A stretch of 64,000 nt of DNA from NCBI GenBank assembly GCA_023269825.1, contig JAGDWI010000001.1, positions 368,492 to 432,491 on the forward strand, given 5' to 3'. Below, in pieces: positions 47,945 through 57,240 of this stretch (its first letter is position 1; each line of letters opens with the position of its first letter). The position numbers and the translations under genes are program-made. The stretch is from Desulfurococcaceae archaeon. Lineage in GTDB: Archaea > Thermoproteota > Thermoprotei_A > Sulfolobales > Desulfurococcaceae. The notes beneath the pieces are model-generated. The model saw nothing but the letters and a program-made list of their open reading frames with translations, made no database searches and was not told where the DNA came from.

Positions 47945-48152
47945 TCAAGTATCATCACGATCTTCAACCAGATCTAGCGAGAACCCTTCGAGACTCTTCA
48001 ACCTGCCTTCTCTAACTCATTAGTAGGGTTCTCGAGGATCTCTTCGGCTTCCAGCTCTCTCATCCTCAACTCTATAAACCTAAACCCCTCAGGCCAGCTG
48101 GCCCTACCTCTATACTTATCCCCAACTCAATCATCTTCACACCAAAGCTATC
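47945..48152 (-). pseudogene. VapB-type antitoxin remnant
   Basis: The minus strand encodes DKYRGRASWPEGFRFIELRM followed by RELEAEEILENPTNELEKAG and then, after a TGA and frame change, KSLEGFSLDLVEDRDDT. This follows the intact VapB at 56088-56330 (YRDKVNWAEEVRGFIESRI, RELEAEENYERILGELKKAG, PRGFSARSVREDRDSG) block by block. The Trp after KAG has become TGA, and a second frame break lies near the N-terminus. The VapC partner is missing. Confidence 0.65.
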
Positions 48153-48306
48153 ATTATCCAGCCACGTTCTTGGATAAAGCCTGTATTTAACAATCCCCAG
48201 ATCCACTCGCAATTATGTACAAAGGGTAAAAGTAGCTGTAAAGCAAAGTACTTTAAGGCATCTACGATTAGAAAAAGCAAGGCTTTTCATTATTGCACGT
48301 GTTGAG

Positions 48307-48498
48307 ATGATTATTTTAATTGGGTTTAGGGAGTTATTGATTTCTAGGTGGCGTTTATTGGAGATACCGAGCTATAGAGTTGGTGTGGAGTATTTAGATG
48401 AGCCTTATAGAAGCCTTGTTAGGGAGTTGTGTGTGGCTCTTCAAAGAGTCTTCATGGATAAGCTTGTTTCTAGTGTTTATATTTGGCTCTCCGTTTAA
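48307..48498 (+). other. Coding-like fragment meeting a truncated methylase head-to-head
   Basis: ATG 48307 opens a 63-codon frame with a natural-looking N-terminus (MIILIGFRELLISRWRLL, then YLDEPYRSLVRELCVALQR). It ends inside the 3' end of the minus-strand methylase. I do not recognise it. Probably the 5' part of a gene cut off by the same rearrangement that truncated the methylase. Confidence 0.3.
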
Positions 48499-49332
48499 TG
48501 CTGGGTCTCCTACTATTATCTTCCTGCCATTGACCTCTACTCCAATAGTCCTATTGCCCTTTTTGATAGTCTTGGCTACCTGTAACTCTAATGGGTTTTT
48601 CAATTGTTCTACCTGGATTTCTATGCCGTTCTCAGTCTTCACAGGGGTCATCCATGCTAGTGTTTCAAACCCCTTCTTGCCCTTCACCCGGGCTAGCCAC
48701 CAGTTTCCTACGAGTGGTGTGTACTTTCCGCAGTATGGGCACTTCACCTCCCATGTTCCAATGTATACTGCTATGTCTTCACCGTATAGCTCCTTGATGT
48801 CTGAGTCTTTCCTGAGCTCTTCGAGGATCCAGTTACCCCACTTCTCCACGTCGCTCACTAACAGCTTCTCGATCTTCTTCCCCACGGCCCACTTTGGGTA
48901 TTCCAGTATAGCGCGTAGGAATACCACGGCTGTTGGTAGTAGCTCTGTGGCTACTACTTCGCCTACTCCTAGTCTAATGGCCTCTAGTGGTATGGAACCG
49001 AAGCCGGCGAAGGGGTCTAGTAGTTTAACCCTATTGATCTTTTCGAGGTATTCCTTACCTAGCACCCTGGTGTTTGAGTTTAAGTAGTGTGGTGTCTTAA
49101 AGAACCTACCACTGCCCCTGTAGCTCGGGTATACTATCCTAGTGAAGCGCTCAACGTCAAAGTCTCTGGGTAGTAGAGAGGCGAGTATAACTGCTCTAGC
49201 AGATGCAAGGGGCTTCCGAGTCCACCAGAAGACCATCTCCCAGAATGGTGGTCTACCAGGACCCTTCTCCTTAGCACTAGCAATATTAACTACTTCAACT
49301 GGAAAACTACCAGATTCTATAAAACTCTGCAA
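48394..49332 (-). pseudogene. N-terminal part of a large adenine-specific DNA methylase (DUF1156/COG1743 type)
   Basis: Residues 1-50 resemble DUF1156 (KEKGPGRPPFWEMVFWWTRK, PLASARAVILASLL). LLDPFAGFGSIPLEAIRLG is the AdoMet motif, and VKCPYCGKYTPLVGNWWL is a treble-clef zinc element. Full-length members of this family have some 800-1000 residues and contain a later NPPY-type motif; here the frame ends after 312 residues, shortly after GDPALNGEPNI. The catalytic motif is lost, so the enzyme is probably dead. A breakpoint near 48480 is inferred. Confidence 0.7.
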
Positions 49333-49724
49333 TTAGAAAACACCTATTGCAATAGAGCGGGCCCTGCAACATTCATAATTAGCAAGCAATACGTTAATAA
49401 AAATTTCAGATACATGGCCATGAGCATTATCAAAATATCATACGAGGACGTTGAAGCACCGATTTATCGACTAATAGTTTTAGCTAATAATTTATCAAAT
49501 GAGTAGTTCAATGCTTTATTTTAGTATAAGAAATGATGTTGAATTAGAGCCTATTATTATACTACTAACTAGCCATGAGGCCGAAACTTTAAGTATCAAC
49601 CAATCTAGAAGGTGACTGGTTGCTAAGAATTTCTATTCAATTAATTATTAGCTATTAAGTAGATTCATTGATTTAAATAGCATTAACAATGGCCTGGCTT
49701 GTTCACACTATGGGGCGATCTAGT
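49333..49724. other. Intergenic region without a supported gene
   Basis: A 35-codon frame from ATG 49510 (MLYFSIRNDVELEP) is the only notable reading frame. It has no ribosome site and no recognisable family. Confidence 0.3.
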
Positions 49725-50252
49725 TGAGAAGAAACGCCAGCAATCGGAGTAGACTATGCAGGATTAGAGCGTGCTAATTCCCGCGGGGATTTAGAGTTAT
49801 TCATCCAATTGGCGTTAAAAGAGTATTATAATAGCTTTGAGCACATTCACAGACTCAGGGAAAGAGCCTCTATAGTTGTTAGTGCCGATATGATAGTATT
49901 ATCCATTCTAGGCAGCTACCTTGTGAGCTAATTGAGCAAAAGTAGATTAGGATCTTCTATTATTTACATTATAATCCCCTCTGCAACAGTGCTTATACTG
50001 GCAAGTATATAATCCTCTCTACGTGTTATATGGCCGTATTACTGGGCCGACGTGGATCCAGAGATATTAATAAAAGCCTATAAAAACAAACAATGGGATT
50101 CTCAAGAAGTCGCGATAGAGCTACTCAGTGCGGCTTCATTTAATGCAAATATACGCGTTATGTACGAAGACTGCATTAAGGCCTCGATCATCGCACTATA
50201 TCTAGGCTTATTATTTATAACTATAGGAGAAGTAATAGCATTAATACTATAG
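49725..50252 (+). pseudogene. Three-TM protein gene with two in-frame TAA stops
   Basis: One plus-strand frame runs from about 49728 to TAG 50250-50252 with TAA at 49929-49931 and 50010-50012. It reads an N-terminal helical part (DLELFIQLALKEYYNSFEHI, HRLRERASIVVSADMIVLSI), a second hydrophobic piece (SSIIYIIIPSATVLILASI) and the last piece from 50052 (DPEILIKAYKNKQWDSQEVA ... ALYLGLLFITIGEVIALIL). The layout of amphipathic helices, a TM pair, a linker and a TM resembles SLATT/Pycsar-TM effector proteins; this is inference. There is no cyclase gene beside it. Confidence 0.6.
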
Positions 50253-50393
50253 GGATTTTGAGAGCCGGATATACTTAAACTTCTTAAAGTCAACTCCAAA
50301 TTTCTGTTCAAACCAAGCAACTACTTTGCCAGGTGCTCTAACCGATTTGGCCACATATGAATGACGGGGTTTAGCAGTCTCTTTTTCCTTCAT
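50247..50393 (-). CDS. 48-residue basic protein, unknown
   Basis: ATG 50393, with GGAG a few bases upstream on the minus strand, opens a 48-codon frame: MKEKETAKPRHSYVAKSVRA, then PGKVVAWFEQKFGVDFKKFK and YIRLSKSL. The basic, low-complexity-free composition and the ribosome site favour a real gene. Its stop codon shares the CTATAG palindrome with the stop of the convergent pseudogene. No family is known to me. Confidence 0.5.
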   Translation of the reverse strand: MKEKETAKPRHSYVAKSVRAPGKVVAWFEQKFGVDFKKFKYIRLSKSL

Positions 50394-50855
50394 GGAACTC
50401 CGCTTCTATATTATTATTTCATACCTTAAATGCCATTCTATAATTATATATTCAAATCCAGCTTTGAAGAGATAGGTGGATGAAACATTATTGAAATCTT
50501 TCTATTTTAAACGCTCTTTAGATATTGATCTAATATCAAAGCTATGTGCTGAGGAGTGATAAATTAGTCATAATCAATGGTTCATTACCTTATAGAGTTA
50601 ATTAAATAGAAAAACCCGTGGAACCAGGGTTTATTCTTTCATCGTCGAGAATCTTGATCCTGCATTGCAGGTCCCTCATTCCTTAAAGTGAGAAGAGTGT
50701 TCGAAACGCTTCTCGTTTAATTATAGACTTGTGGGAAGCCATTGGCGGAGTAAAAATATTTTTAAATAGAATATAAATTACTATTGCTTATCTTCAGTGA
50801 AATCTATGGAGAGCAATGGCATAGACGTGATTGTAATTGCCATGGAAAGCTGATT
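50394..50855. other. Intergenic region without a supported gene
   Basis: AT-rich, no coding frame of note. A short palindrome CCTGCATTGCAGG lies near 50659-50671. Confidence 0.35.
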
Positions 50856-51065
50856 TTAAGACAATAGGTAAAGCATTATATGACAGTAAAGCCGCATCTT
50901 TCCATGTCTGTGGCCATTAGAGATATTGAGTCTACTTAAATGCAGCTTAATACATCTCAATGTTTTAACCAGCGATTTAAAATAGTAATCATCGTCTCTA
51001 TATTCTTGGCTATTATAACTTTCCGGTGGAATCCCTATTTGTCGTTGAGAAGGCTCGTAAAACAT
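50856..51065 (-). CDS. Doubtful small ORF downstream of mcrC
   Basis: The frame has a protein-like middle (SYNSQEYRDDDYYFKSLVKT, LRCIKLHLSRLNI). Coding character begins upstream of the only ATG (CDDLLNTLKPIIQ precedes it), directly after the mcrC stop but in another frame and without a start codon. It may be a small third gene of the McrBC operon or a decayed one. No family recognised. Confidence 0.3.
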   Translation of the reverse strand: MFYEPSQRQIGIPPESYNSQEYRDDDYYFKSLVKTLRCIKLHLSRLNISNGHRHGKMRLYCHIMLYLLS

Positions 51066-51105
51066 CTGTATAATTGGTTTCAGTGTATTTAATAGATCGT
51101 CACAT

Positions 51106-52725
51106 TTAGATTAAGGGACAGAGAGACTGCTCCACTACGGCGTTTACCCAATCATCTGGCATTCTTGGGTCTAGTGCGTATAAGTGGATCACGACTTTCA
51201 TTGGTAGTGCATGGTTTTTCACTATTGGTGAATGATACTCTACAACGCAACTTGGCTTCATGCATAATTTGTAGAATGCTCCTGTTAGTAACTTCTCACT
51301 GTTCTCTACTACAGGGGTGGAGAATTCGGCTATATACGCTAGTAGTTTAACTAAATCACTCATTGATAACTTTACCTTGTATTTTGCATCGTAAACTACC
51401 GTTTCTTTAATTGATTCTTTTTCAGCCTCTACTATGAAGTCGGGTCTAATCCTGTAGGGAGCATATAGGAGCTTACTATCCTTGAGTTTTCTCGTGAAAA
51501 ATCCATATTGGGGCATATTATACATTAACCTCACATTCTTCGACTTGAGGACTAAGTATAGGTCTTTATACTTGTCAACACTGGGCATTGTACCGTGCTT
51601 CTCCTCTAGAAAGCCCACAATGCGTGTTAAAACCCACAACTCATATATCTTACTCGACGCGCTTGGGACTATTGCCCCCTTCTCCACGTACTCGTGGATC
51701 AATCCTATATCTGATAAGTACATCTCGTATAGGTCTGCTAGTAACCCGAAGTATAAATTAACCCGTGATGCCTTCCTTGCTTCCTGGATTAACTCATGAT
51801 CCGGTATGTTTTCGCGTATCAGTATGTTGAATGCCTGGTGTAATGGAGGGGTTGTTAAATAGTGGACGTGGAGGCCCTGTAGAATTCCAAGCTTCTCAGC
51901 TATTAATCCATAGAATTCCTCCTTCTCCAACGCCTCGCGCAGGGTTTCCAAGACCTCACCGAGCCTCGAGGATAACTCGTGGTGGAACCTCGCTAGAAGC
52001 ATGTATGGGTAGTCATGTGGCTCTATTCTAATCCTCTCATATACACCAAATGGATTTCCCTGTAGGATATACTTTATTGTTCTAGCCACTATCGGCCGAC
52101 CAACAACGCCCTCCGATAAAACCTCCAATTTAACAGTTTTCTTCGGCGGTGTTGACGATAAAATGAGCTCTGTAAGCCTTAACAAGAGAATACTGTAGGA
52201 GATTGGTGACGATAGCGAGGGATAGTAGAAGTTACCTAGCAGTGGCTCTAAAACACCTGTCTCCCTAGCGAATAAGTCAATGGATTGCCTTGTCTCACGG
52301 AGCATCTTAATGTACCCATCCCAACCAATCTTTGGCTCAACGTGGAGTACAATGTCGCTCCTACCACTACTATAGACTAAGAAGTTTCCAGCGAATTCAC
52401 CTGGGTTTACTTTGTCCTCATCAACCCTTGGGACTGATATGTCTCTAAATCCTCGTTCTCCATAGATTTCACTAATTGACTTGTCAATGGCGTTTCTCAA
52501 TTCCACGAGGAATCCAGCCACTTTCTCAACTATTTCCCCTGGTCCTATGCCAATGAGGTCTCTGTTTAGCCCACTTTGCTTTATTTCCTCATTTATAGCC
52601 TTCTCTAATTCTTCTCTTATGTGTCTTTTATCTTCCACTAAGCAAATGTATAGTGTACTGGAGTCCCCTGAGTATTTTAAATACGCGGTTTTATCGTCTG
52701 GACAAGGTTTTAAACTAGAAGACAT
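51106..52725 (-). CDS. mcrC: McrC-like restriction endonuclease subunit
   Basis: A 539-residue McrC-family protein, the nuclease partner that McrB recruits and translocates with in type IV restriction of modified DNA. The C-terminal PD-(D/E)xK nuclease core is visible as Pro428-Asp429 in RPDFIVEAE and Asp446-x-Lys448 in VVYDAKYKV. The N-terminal part is the McrB-binding region. The start ATG 52725 overlaps the mcrB 3' end by 11 bases. Confidence 0.82.
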   Translation of the reverse strand: MSSSLKPCPDDKTAYLKYSGDSSTLYICLVEDKRHIREELEKAINEEIKQSGLNRDLIGIGPGEIVEKVAGFLVELRNAIDKSISEIYGERGFRDISVPRVDEDKVNPGEFAGNFLVYSSGRSDIVLHVEPKIGWDGYIKMLRETRQSIDLFARETGVLEPLLGNFYYPSLSSPISYSILLLRLTELILSSTPPKKTVKLEVLSEGVVGRPIVARTIKYILQGNPFGVYERIRIEPHDYPYMLLARFHHELSSRLGEVLETLREALEKEEFYGLIAEKLGILQGLHVHYLTTPPLHQAFNILIRENIPDHELIQEARKASRVNLYFGLLADLYEMYLSDIGLIHEYVEKGAIVPSASSKIYELWVLTRIVGFLEEKHGTMPSVDKYKDLYLVLKSKNVRLMYNMPQYGFFTRKLKDSKLLYAPYRIRPDFIVEAEKESIKETVVYDAKYKVKLSMSDLVKLLAYIAEFSTPVVENSEKLLTGAFYKLCMKPSCVVEYHSPIVKNHALPMKVVIHLYALDPRMPDDWVNAVVEQSLCPLI

Positions 52726-55036
52726 GGTATCCCATACTCAGCTTTTCAACGAGGCTTGCTGAGTATACTAGTCCATATGCAATAAGTTTATTTCTGATAT
52801 CGTTTAGAATATCGACAATTGATTTTCTTTCCTCGGTACTAGTAGCTTTTGCAGCCCCTCTCTGGAGTTTCTCCCGGCTCGCGTAGTCGGCTAAAATATC
52901 TAATTGAGGCACTATGTATGTTGAGAACGCGGAGTCTAGCAATAACAGAATATACGCTACTCGCTGAAGATCAGCTGTTTCACTAATCCCCGCTGGAAGC
53001 ACCAATAAGTTCTTCTTGAATGCATAGATTCCAATCGCAATGTACTTTAATGCATCGGCAACCACCCCAGGTGTAATCTTGATGGGGCACACCTCGCAGT
53101 CTGAGAATGCATCAAGGTCTTCATTGATTATTTTCACGAGGCTTATGGCAACATTGTCTAGTCTAACCTTTCCCCCGGGTACTTCAATAGAGTATACTTC
53201 ATCCCTCCACTTCTCCTTCAACTTCTCCTCTAAGCGAGAGATCTCTTCCGCAAAATCCAATGGTGTAATGCAATCAGGGCCCCTACACTTCTTGAGCTCC
53301 TCCTTAATTCTCTCGAAATCGACTCCAATATCCTTTTCAATGCTTTCCGGTCCTTGCTTTAACAATTCAAGTAACTTCCCGCTAGTAGCCTTCTCCACGT
53401 ATTTTCTATAATGCTTATTAATTGCCTGAATATAGGAGTGGTTGATAATGGCAAATCGCCTTGTCAACGCGTATCCAAGCTTGAACAATAGTGCTCTATC
53501 ATAGTTATTCATAGTCGCCAGTACTCTAAACACGTAGGGGACTTCAATTGAATTCTCCCCACTTCCAGGTATTTCTAATTTTTCTTTTTCCCTGTGGATA
53601 GGGTCTAGTAGTGTAAAGAACTTTCCAAAAGCAAGATCGACGTTTGCTCTATTAATTTCATCTATTATCAACCAATAAAGCTTACCATCTCTCTCCAATC
53701 GCTCTCTACACTTTTTAACAGCATCTAATATAAATCCCTCTTTTACATCCCCGGTGGCCAATAAACCCCCAATAGTATCAAATGGAGTCCACTCGGGGTT
53801 GCCAGTCTCTAATCTATATTCTACTCCGAGAGCACTTAGTAATTCCTTCAAGAGACTTGTTTTACCGGAACCAGGAGGCCCTACGAGTAAAATATTTTTA
53901 CCACTAAGTATGTGTAGCAGGATTACGAATTCGCTTAATCCGCGAGATGTCAACTTTCCAGCGAGATTTCTTAATGTATAGTCAGATTCTTTTCTAAGAG
54001 CTACTTCAAGTATTTTTCTCGCATGACTAGGAGCTAACTCCACGAGGTATTTTTGAAGGCTCGTAGGCTTAATTCCCGTTAACTCTGTAAACTCGTCAAG
54101 GCTAATCTTCCTTGGGAATTCAATGTAGTTAGAGAGCTCTACGAAGTAAAACAATGCATACTCAGGGTATTCCAGCCACTCCTCCGCGAACTCTGCGTAT
54201 TCGCTACTCCACACGCTTATAGTGTTTAGTCTTTTCACCAATTCCTCTTTACTAAGTCTTATAAATCTACTATTTACGCGGGAAACACCAACGATCATCT
54301 TCTTGTATGTGCTCGGGGATTCAAGTGTAAGGTAGTGAAGTATGCAGTCTTCGGGTTCAAGGTTCTCCATGTACTTATAACTCCCCGTTGCGGGAGACCA
54401 CAAGCACTTGCCGACATGTCCTGGGTATGGTGGGCCCGTTACTTCCATGTAAAACTTCTTGCATTTCGAGAGAGGATCCCAGCCGTGCTTCACCATTATT
54501 TCACTACTAGTTAACTTAAAGTCAACTAATGTGGAGTTACCCTCGAGGTAGTCAATTATTTTTTGGGCTTTACACCCGCGTACAACGTTAACGTTTGCAC
54601 CTAGTTGAATAGTGGCCTTCCTTAACTCTATTCCACACTTGCTAGCGATAAATCCTTGAACGGCGCCAGCATTAATGAAACAATCTTCACTTGGTTTAAA
54701 TTCCTCCGTGCACGCAATCATATTCATAAAGCACTTCGATATTTTTATTGGCTGCAAAAAGAATCTGTAGTTGTATATTACCTTGTTCTCCTTCAACTCG
54801 TCCGGCCAAAACAACTCAGTGTTCTCTACGCGTTCACCTATTCTCGCAACCATGGCAAAACCGTGATTAACAACGTAGAAGGCAACTAAACGCTTGGTGT
54901 TTCTAAGAACAGTATTAAGGTCGCTTTCCCGTTTAAACCCCCAGAGAAACCTCCCAGTTTTGAATGCCTCGCAGATCGAAGTCAAGAAGTTTTCATAATA
55001 ACCCTTTACAATCACGACCTCGTTATTAACAGTCAA
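52715..55036 (-). CDS. mcrB: McrB-like AAA+ GTPase with PUA/EVE-like reader domains
   Basis: A 773-residue restriction motor. Residues about 25-110 look like an EVE domain (LVAFYVVNHGFAMVARIGE, ELFWPDELKENKVIYNYRF). A second PUA-like region lies at about 190-315 (CILHYLTLE, KKMIVGVSRVNS, ALFYFVELSNYIEFPRKI). The AAA+ core has Walker A GPPGSGKTSL (386-395), IIDEINRAN (457-465) and the McrB signature MNNYD (509-513; MNxxD binds GTP in McrB). EVE domains read modified bases, so the target is probably methylated or hypermodified DNA. Start TTG 55036, GAGGGGAT upstream. Confidence 0.82.
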   Translation of the reverse strand: MTVNNEVVIVKGYYENFLTSICEAFKTGRFLWGFKRESDLNTVLRNTKRLVAFYVVNHGFAMVARIGERVENTELFWPDELKENKVIYNYRFFLQPIKISKCFMNMIACTEEFKPSEDCFINAGAVQGFIASKCGIELRKATIQLGANVNVVRGCKAQKIIDYLEGNSTLVDFKLTSSEIMVKHGWDPLSKCKKFYMEVTGPPYPGHVGKCLWSPATGSYKYMENLEPEDCILHYLTLESPSTYKKMIVGVSRVNSRFIRLSKEELVKRLNTISVWSSEYAEFAEEWLEYPEYALFYFVELSNYIEFPRKISLDEFTELTGIKPTSLQKYLVELAPSHARKILEVALRKESDYTLRNLAGKLTSRGLSEFVILLHILSGKNILLVGPPGSGKTSLLKELLSALGVEYRLETGNPEWTPFDTIGGLLATGDVKEGFILDAVKKCRERLERDGKLYWLIIDEINRANVDLAFGKFFTLLDPIHREKEKLEIPGSGENSIEVPYVFRVLATMNNYDRALLFKLGYALTRRFAIINHSYIQAINKHYRKYVEKATSGKLLELLKQGPESIEKDIGVDFERIKEELKKCRGPDCITPLDFAEEISRLEEKLKEKWRDEVYSIEVPGGKVRLDNVAISLVKIINEDLDAFSDCEVCPIKITPGVVADALKYIAIGIYAFKKNLLVLPAGISETADLQRVAYILLLLDSAFSTYIVPQLDILADYASREKLQRGAAKATSTEERKSIVDILNDIRNKLIAYGLVYSASLVEKLSMGYHVF

Positions 55037-55702
55037 AAGTTAATCCCCTCCCCAGCTCTCCCGTGAGAACATTCATTGATTATCTATATGAATTTAACTT
55101 CTAAATAAACTTAAATAGCTAAGAGGTATACACAATCTAAGTACTTCACTACTGTGTATTTCCCTCCAGGTCAGGACTGGTAAAGCTCTGATATGGGGTT
55201 TAAGAAGTGCAAGACCTGTTGTTCCAGGTTCTATGGGGTTAAGAAGAGTATTGGTTGCCAGAGAGTGGTTAGCTAACGCCATAGACTAGATCCAACAGGC
55301 AATAAATAAGTTTGTGATTATGGTGAAGCTGTGATCTAGTGAAAAAGAATTGTTCACATGTTATAAATCTAGAGAGGGAATTTTTATGGAGAAGATCAAC
55401 ATTAGTAATTAACACAATCAAAGTACTTATCGCTGCGAGAACTATGCTTGTAGCGACTTAGAACATATTGATTTGAGTGTTTTCTATGGCTTCATTGTGC
55501 TTGTATTTCTCATTTCTAATTTTATTTCTCTGATTGTTTCTCTGGTTCTTTACATTTTCAGAGGACGTTCCTCTATCTACTGTTTATTAGTGATTTGCGT
55601 GTAATCTCCCCTCTAATGGTTTTTATCGAAAACGTGTTCTGCCCAAGTAAGTAAGGATAAATCTAGTGTTTGATCCAGTCGCGGCGGGATACGGGTTTTG
55701 CT
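55037..55702. other. Intergenic region with an unassigned coding-like fragment
   Basis: A plus-strand frame without a start (about 55155-55290) reads GKALIWGLRSARPVVPGSMG followed by LRRVLVAREWLANAID and TAG. It could be the 3' remnant of a transposon ORF, but no zinc ribbon or DDE/RuvC motif is visible. The rest (55291-55702) shows nothing recognisable. Confidence 0.25.
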
Positions 55703-56101
55703 TCAGGGTAGTATTTTGATGCCTAGTTTTAGTGCAGTGTCTCTTTGTTTCCTATCGAGGGTTAGTAGTGGAGTTTTCTTGTCTAGTGCGAGGGCTGTGT
55801 ATAGTGAGTCGTAGATTGTTATGCCTGCTTTTAGTGCTATATTGAGTGCTTTATCGATGTACTTCTCCCCGGGTTCTAGTATGAGGTTATTCTCGATGTA
55901 TGAATTGAATAACTCAAGGACTTTTTGCATGCTCTCGTGGTCCAGTGTCTTGAATAAATACATGGCTTTCCAGACGGCATTATAGAACTCTTTGACTACG
56001 TGGTCTACTGAGAACCCCCTCTTCATGTAGGGTTTTAAGTTCTCCCATCCCTCCTCCCTCAGGAAGAAAGCTACTACTGCTGAAGCATCAACCACTATCA
56101 C
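55703..56101 (-). CDS. vapC: VapC-type PIN-domain toxin
   Basis: A 132-residue PIN-domain RNase. The acidic site is Asp5 in IVVDASAVVAFF, the Glu in VKEFYNAVWKAM, the Asp in TIYDSLYTALAL and the Asp in LLTLDRKQRD. It overlaps the antitoxin gene by 14 bases, the usual vapBC order. The toxin degrades RNA unless bound by VapB. Confidence 0.9.
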   Translation of the reverse strand: MIVVDASAVVAFFLREEGWENLKPYMKRGFSVDHVVKEFYNAVWKAMYLFKTLDHESMQKVLELFNSYIENNLILEPGEKYIDKALNIALKAGITIYDSLYTALALDKKTPLLTLDRKQRDTALKLGIKILP

Positions 56102-56330
56102 GATCCTCCCTCACCGACCTGGCTGAAAACCCCCTTGGAACACTCCAACCAGCCTTCTTTAACTCTCCTAGAATCCTCTCATAGTTCTCCTCAGCCTCCA
56201 ACTCCCTTATCCTGGACTCAATAAAACCACGTACCTCCTCAGCCCAGTTAACTTTATCCCTATACTTCTCCATCTTCTCCTTCAACTCCCTCTTAATCTT
56301 CACACTGAAGACACTCACAAACACACCCAT
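56088..56330 (-). CDS. vapB: VapB-type antitoxin
   Basis: An 80-residue protein with a short N-terminal beta strand (VFSVKIKRELKEKMEKYRD) as in ribbon-helix-helix DNA-binding antitoxins, a helical centre (WAEEVRGFIESRIRELEAEE) and a toxin-embracing tail ending REDRDSG. It overlaps vapC. A decayed relative is at 47945-48152. Confidence 0.85.
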   Translation of the reverse strand: MGVFVSVFSVKIKRELKEKMEKYRDKVNWAEEVRGFIESRIRELEAEENYERILGELKKAGWSVPRGFSARSVREDRDSG

Positions 56331-56535
56331 CTAAATAAATAGAGTCTACCACTTAATAAACCCATGTGTCTACCAATAGCCAAGCGACAAGTAGACTCAA
56401 TAATAGCAGGAACACTCCGAGACCTCTCATAGTATACAGGGACAGGGCAAACACGCCACGGAGGGAATAGTGTAGTACTACGGCCTCTAGAAAGTAGAAA
56501 TGTACTTGGATTACTATGAAGTATACTGGACACGC

Positions 56536-56981
56536 TTATTTAAGGTTGTTTATTATTAGCTCTGCATCTCCTCTTGGTATTGGTCTCTTGTAGTTTCCAG
56601 GCGTCCCTATGAGTGGTGCCTCCGGCCTCTTCTTGTCTACTACGAAGCTTAGTCTTGGCGCTAGCTCACCGTAGTCTGCTACCAGCTTGACTGGTTCTAA
56701 ACGGGTTCTCCAGGGGTATTTGACTCTGCCCTCGCGGGCTTCATCGGGCCACAGCGGCTTATCCTCCCTGAACCACTCGGAGGCGACTCTGTATGCTCCA
56801 ACGAACTTACCTCCAAGCCTCTTCGAGTTCTTTTTAGCTACGTAGAATATGACTACATCACCCGGCTTAACGAGCTCCCTCATATGCCTATTGCGAGCGG
56901 CCACTGGGGCATCCTACATGCTAGTCTCCTCGATAAATAGCCGGTTTCCCTCGGAAAAGAGATAACTCAGTAGTTCGCCAA
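56536..56981 (-). pseudogene. EVE-domain gene inactivated by TGA, frameshift and TAG
   Basis: The intact distal part (from 56904) is a clear EVE domain: LVKPGDVVIFYVAKK, KFVGAYRVASEWF, PLWPDE, VKYPWRTRLEPVKL. Upstream, TTG 56981 begins LANY, then TGA (56967-56969) where EVE proteins have Trp, a one-base loss in a T-run about 56950-56955, GNR where EENW is expected, and TAG (56914-56916) before DAPVAARNRHM. Repairing these gives a complete EVE protein of about 147 residues. EVE domains bind modified bases and often accompany restriction systems, as here beside McrBC. Confidence 0.75.
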
Positions 56982-57240
56982 GACTGCGCATCTCTAGATC
57001 ATGCCTCTATACATATGCATTAATAAGTGTTGACGACGAGGAAGCTGAGAGGAAACGGCTTCTCCTCTCATACTACTCTACATTCAATTACCAGTTTAGT
57101 GTTGTACGGCTGGCCTTATACGTATTTCACAGTAGACCAGTAGCTTTCAACACGGAGCATATATTTGGGGCCCGATATTAATCTTTGTTTGAGGAGTAAA
57201 AGCTTGGCGCGTTAGTCGTAGTGTATACTGTGGTGTGTTT

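Noticed and set aside
55155-55290. Possible TnpB/OrfB transposase C-terminus
   Set aside because: No zinc-ribbon Cys pairs, RuvC motif or end structures are visible, so the fragment cannot be assigned to an insertion sequence.
56315-56533. Minus-strand 72-codon ORF between VapB and EVE
   Set aside because: There is no ribosome site, it is rich in Arg/Ser/Pro typical of a random frame, and it overlaps the vapB start.
4689-56981. Recoded stop codons (pyrrolysine, selenocysteine) to explain the in-frame stops in several genes
   Set aside because: The stops are of all three kinds (TAA, TAG, TGA), often with frameshifts in the same gene, and most replace Trp or Glu codons, so decay is the better explanation.
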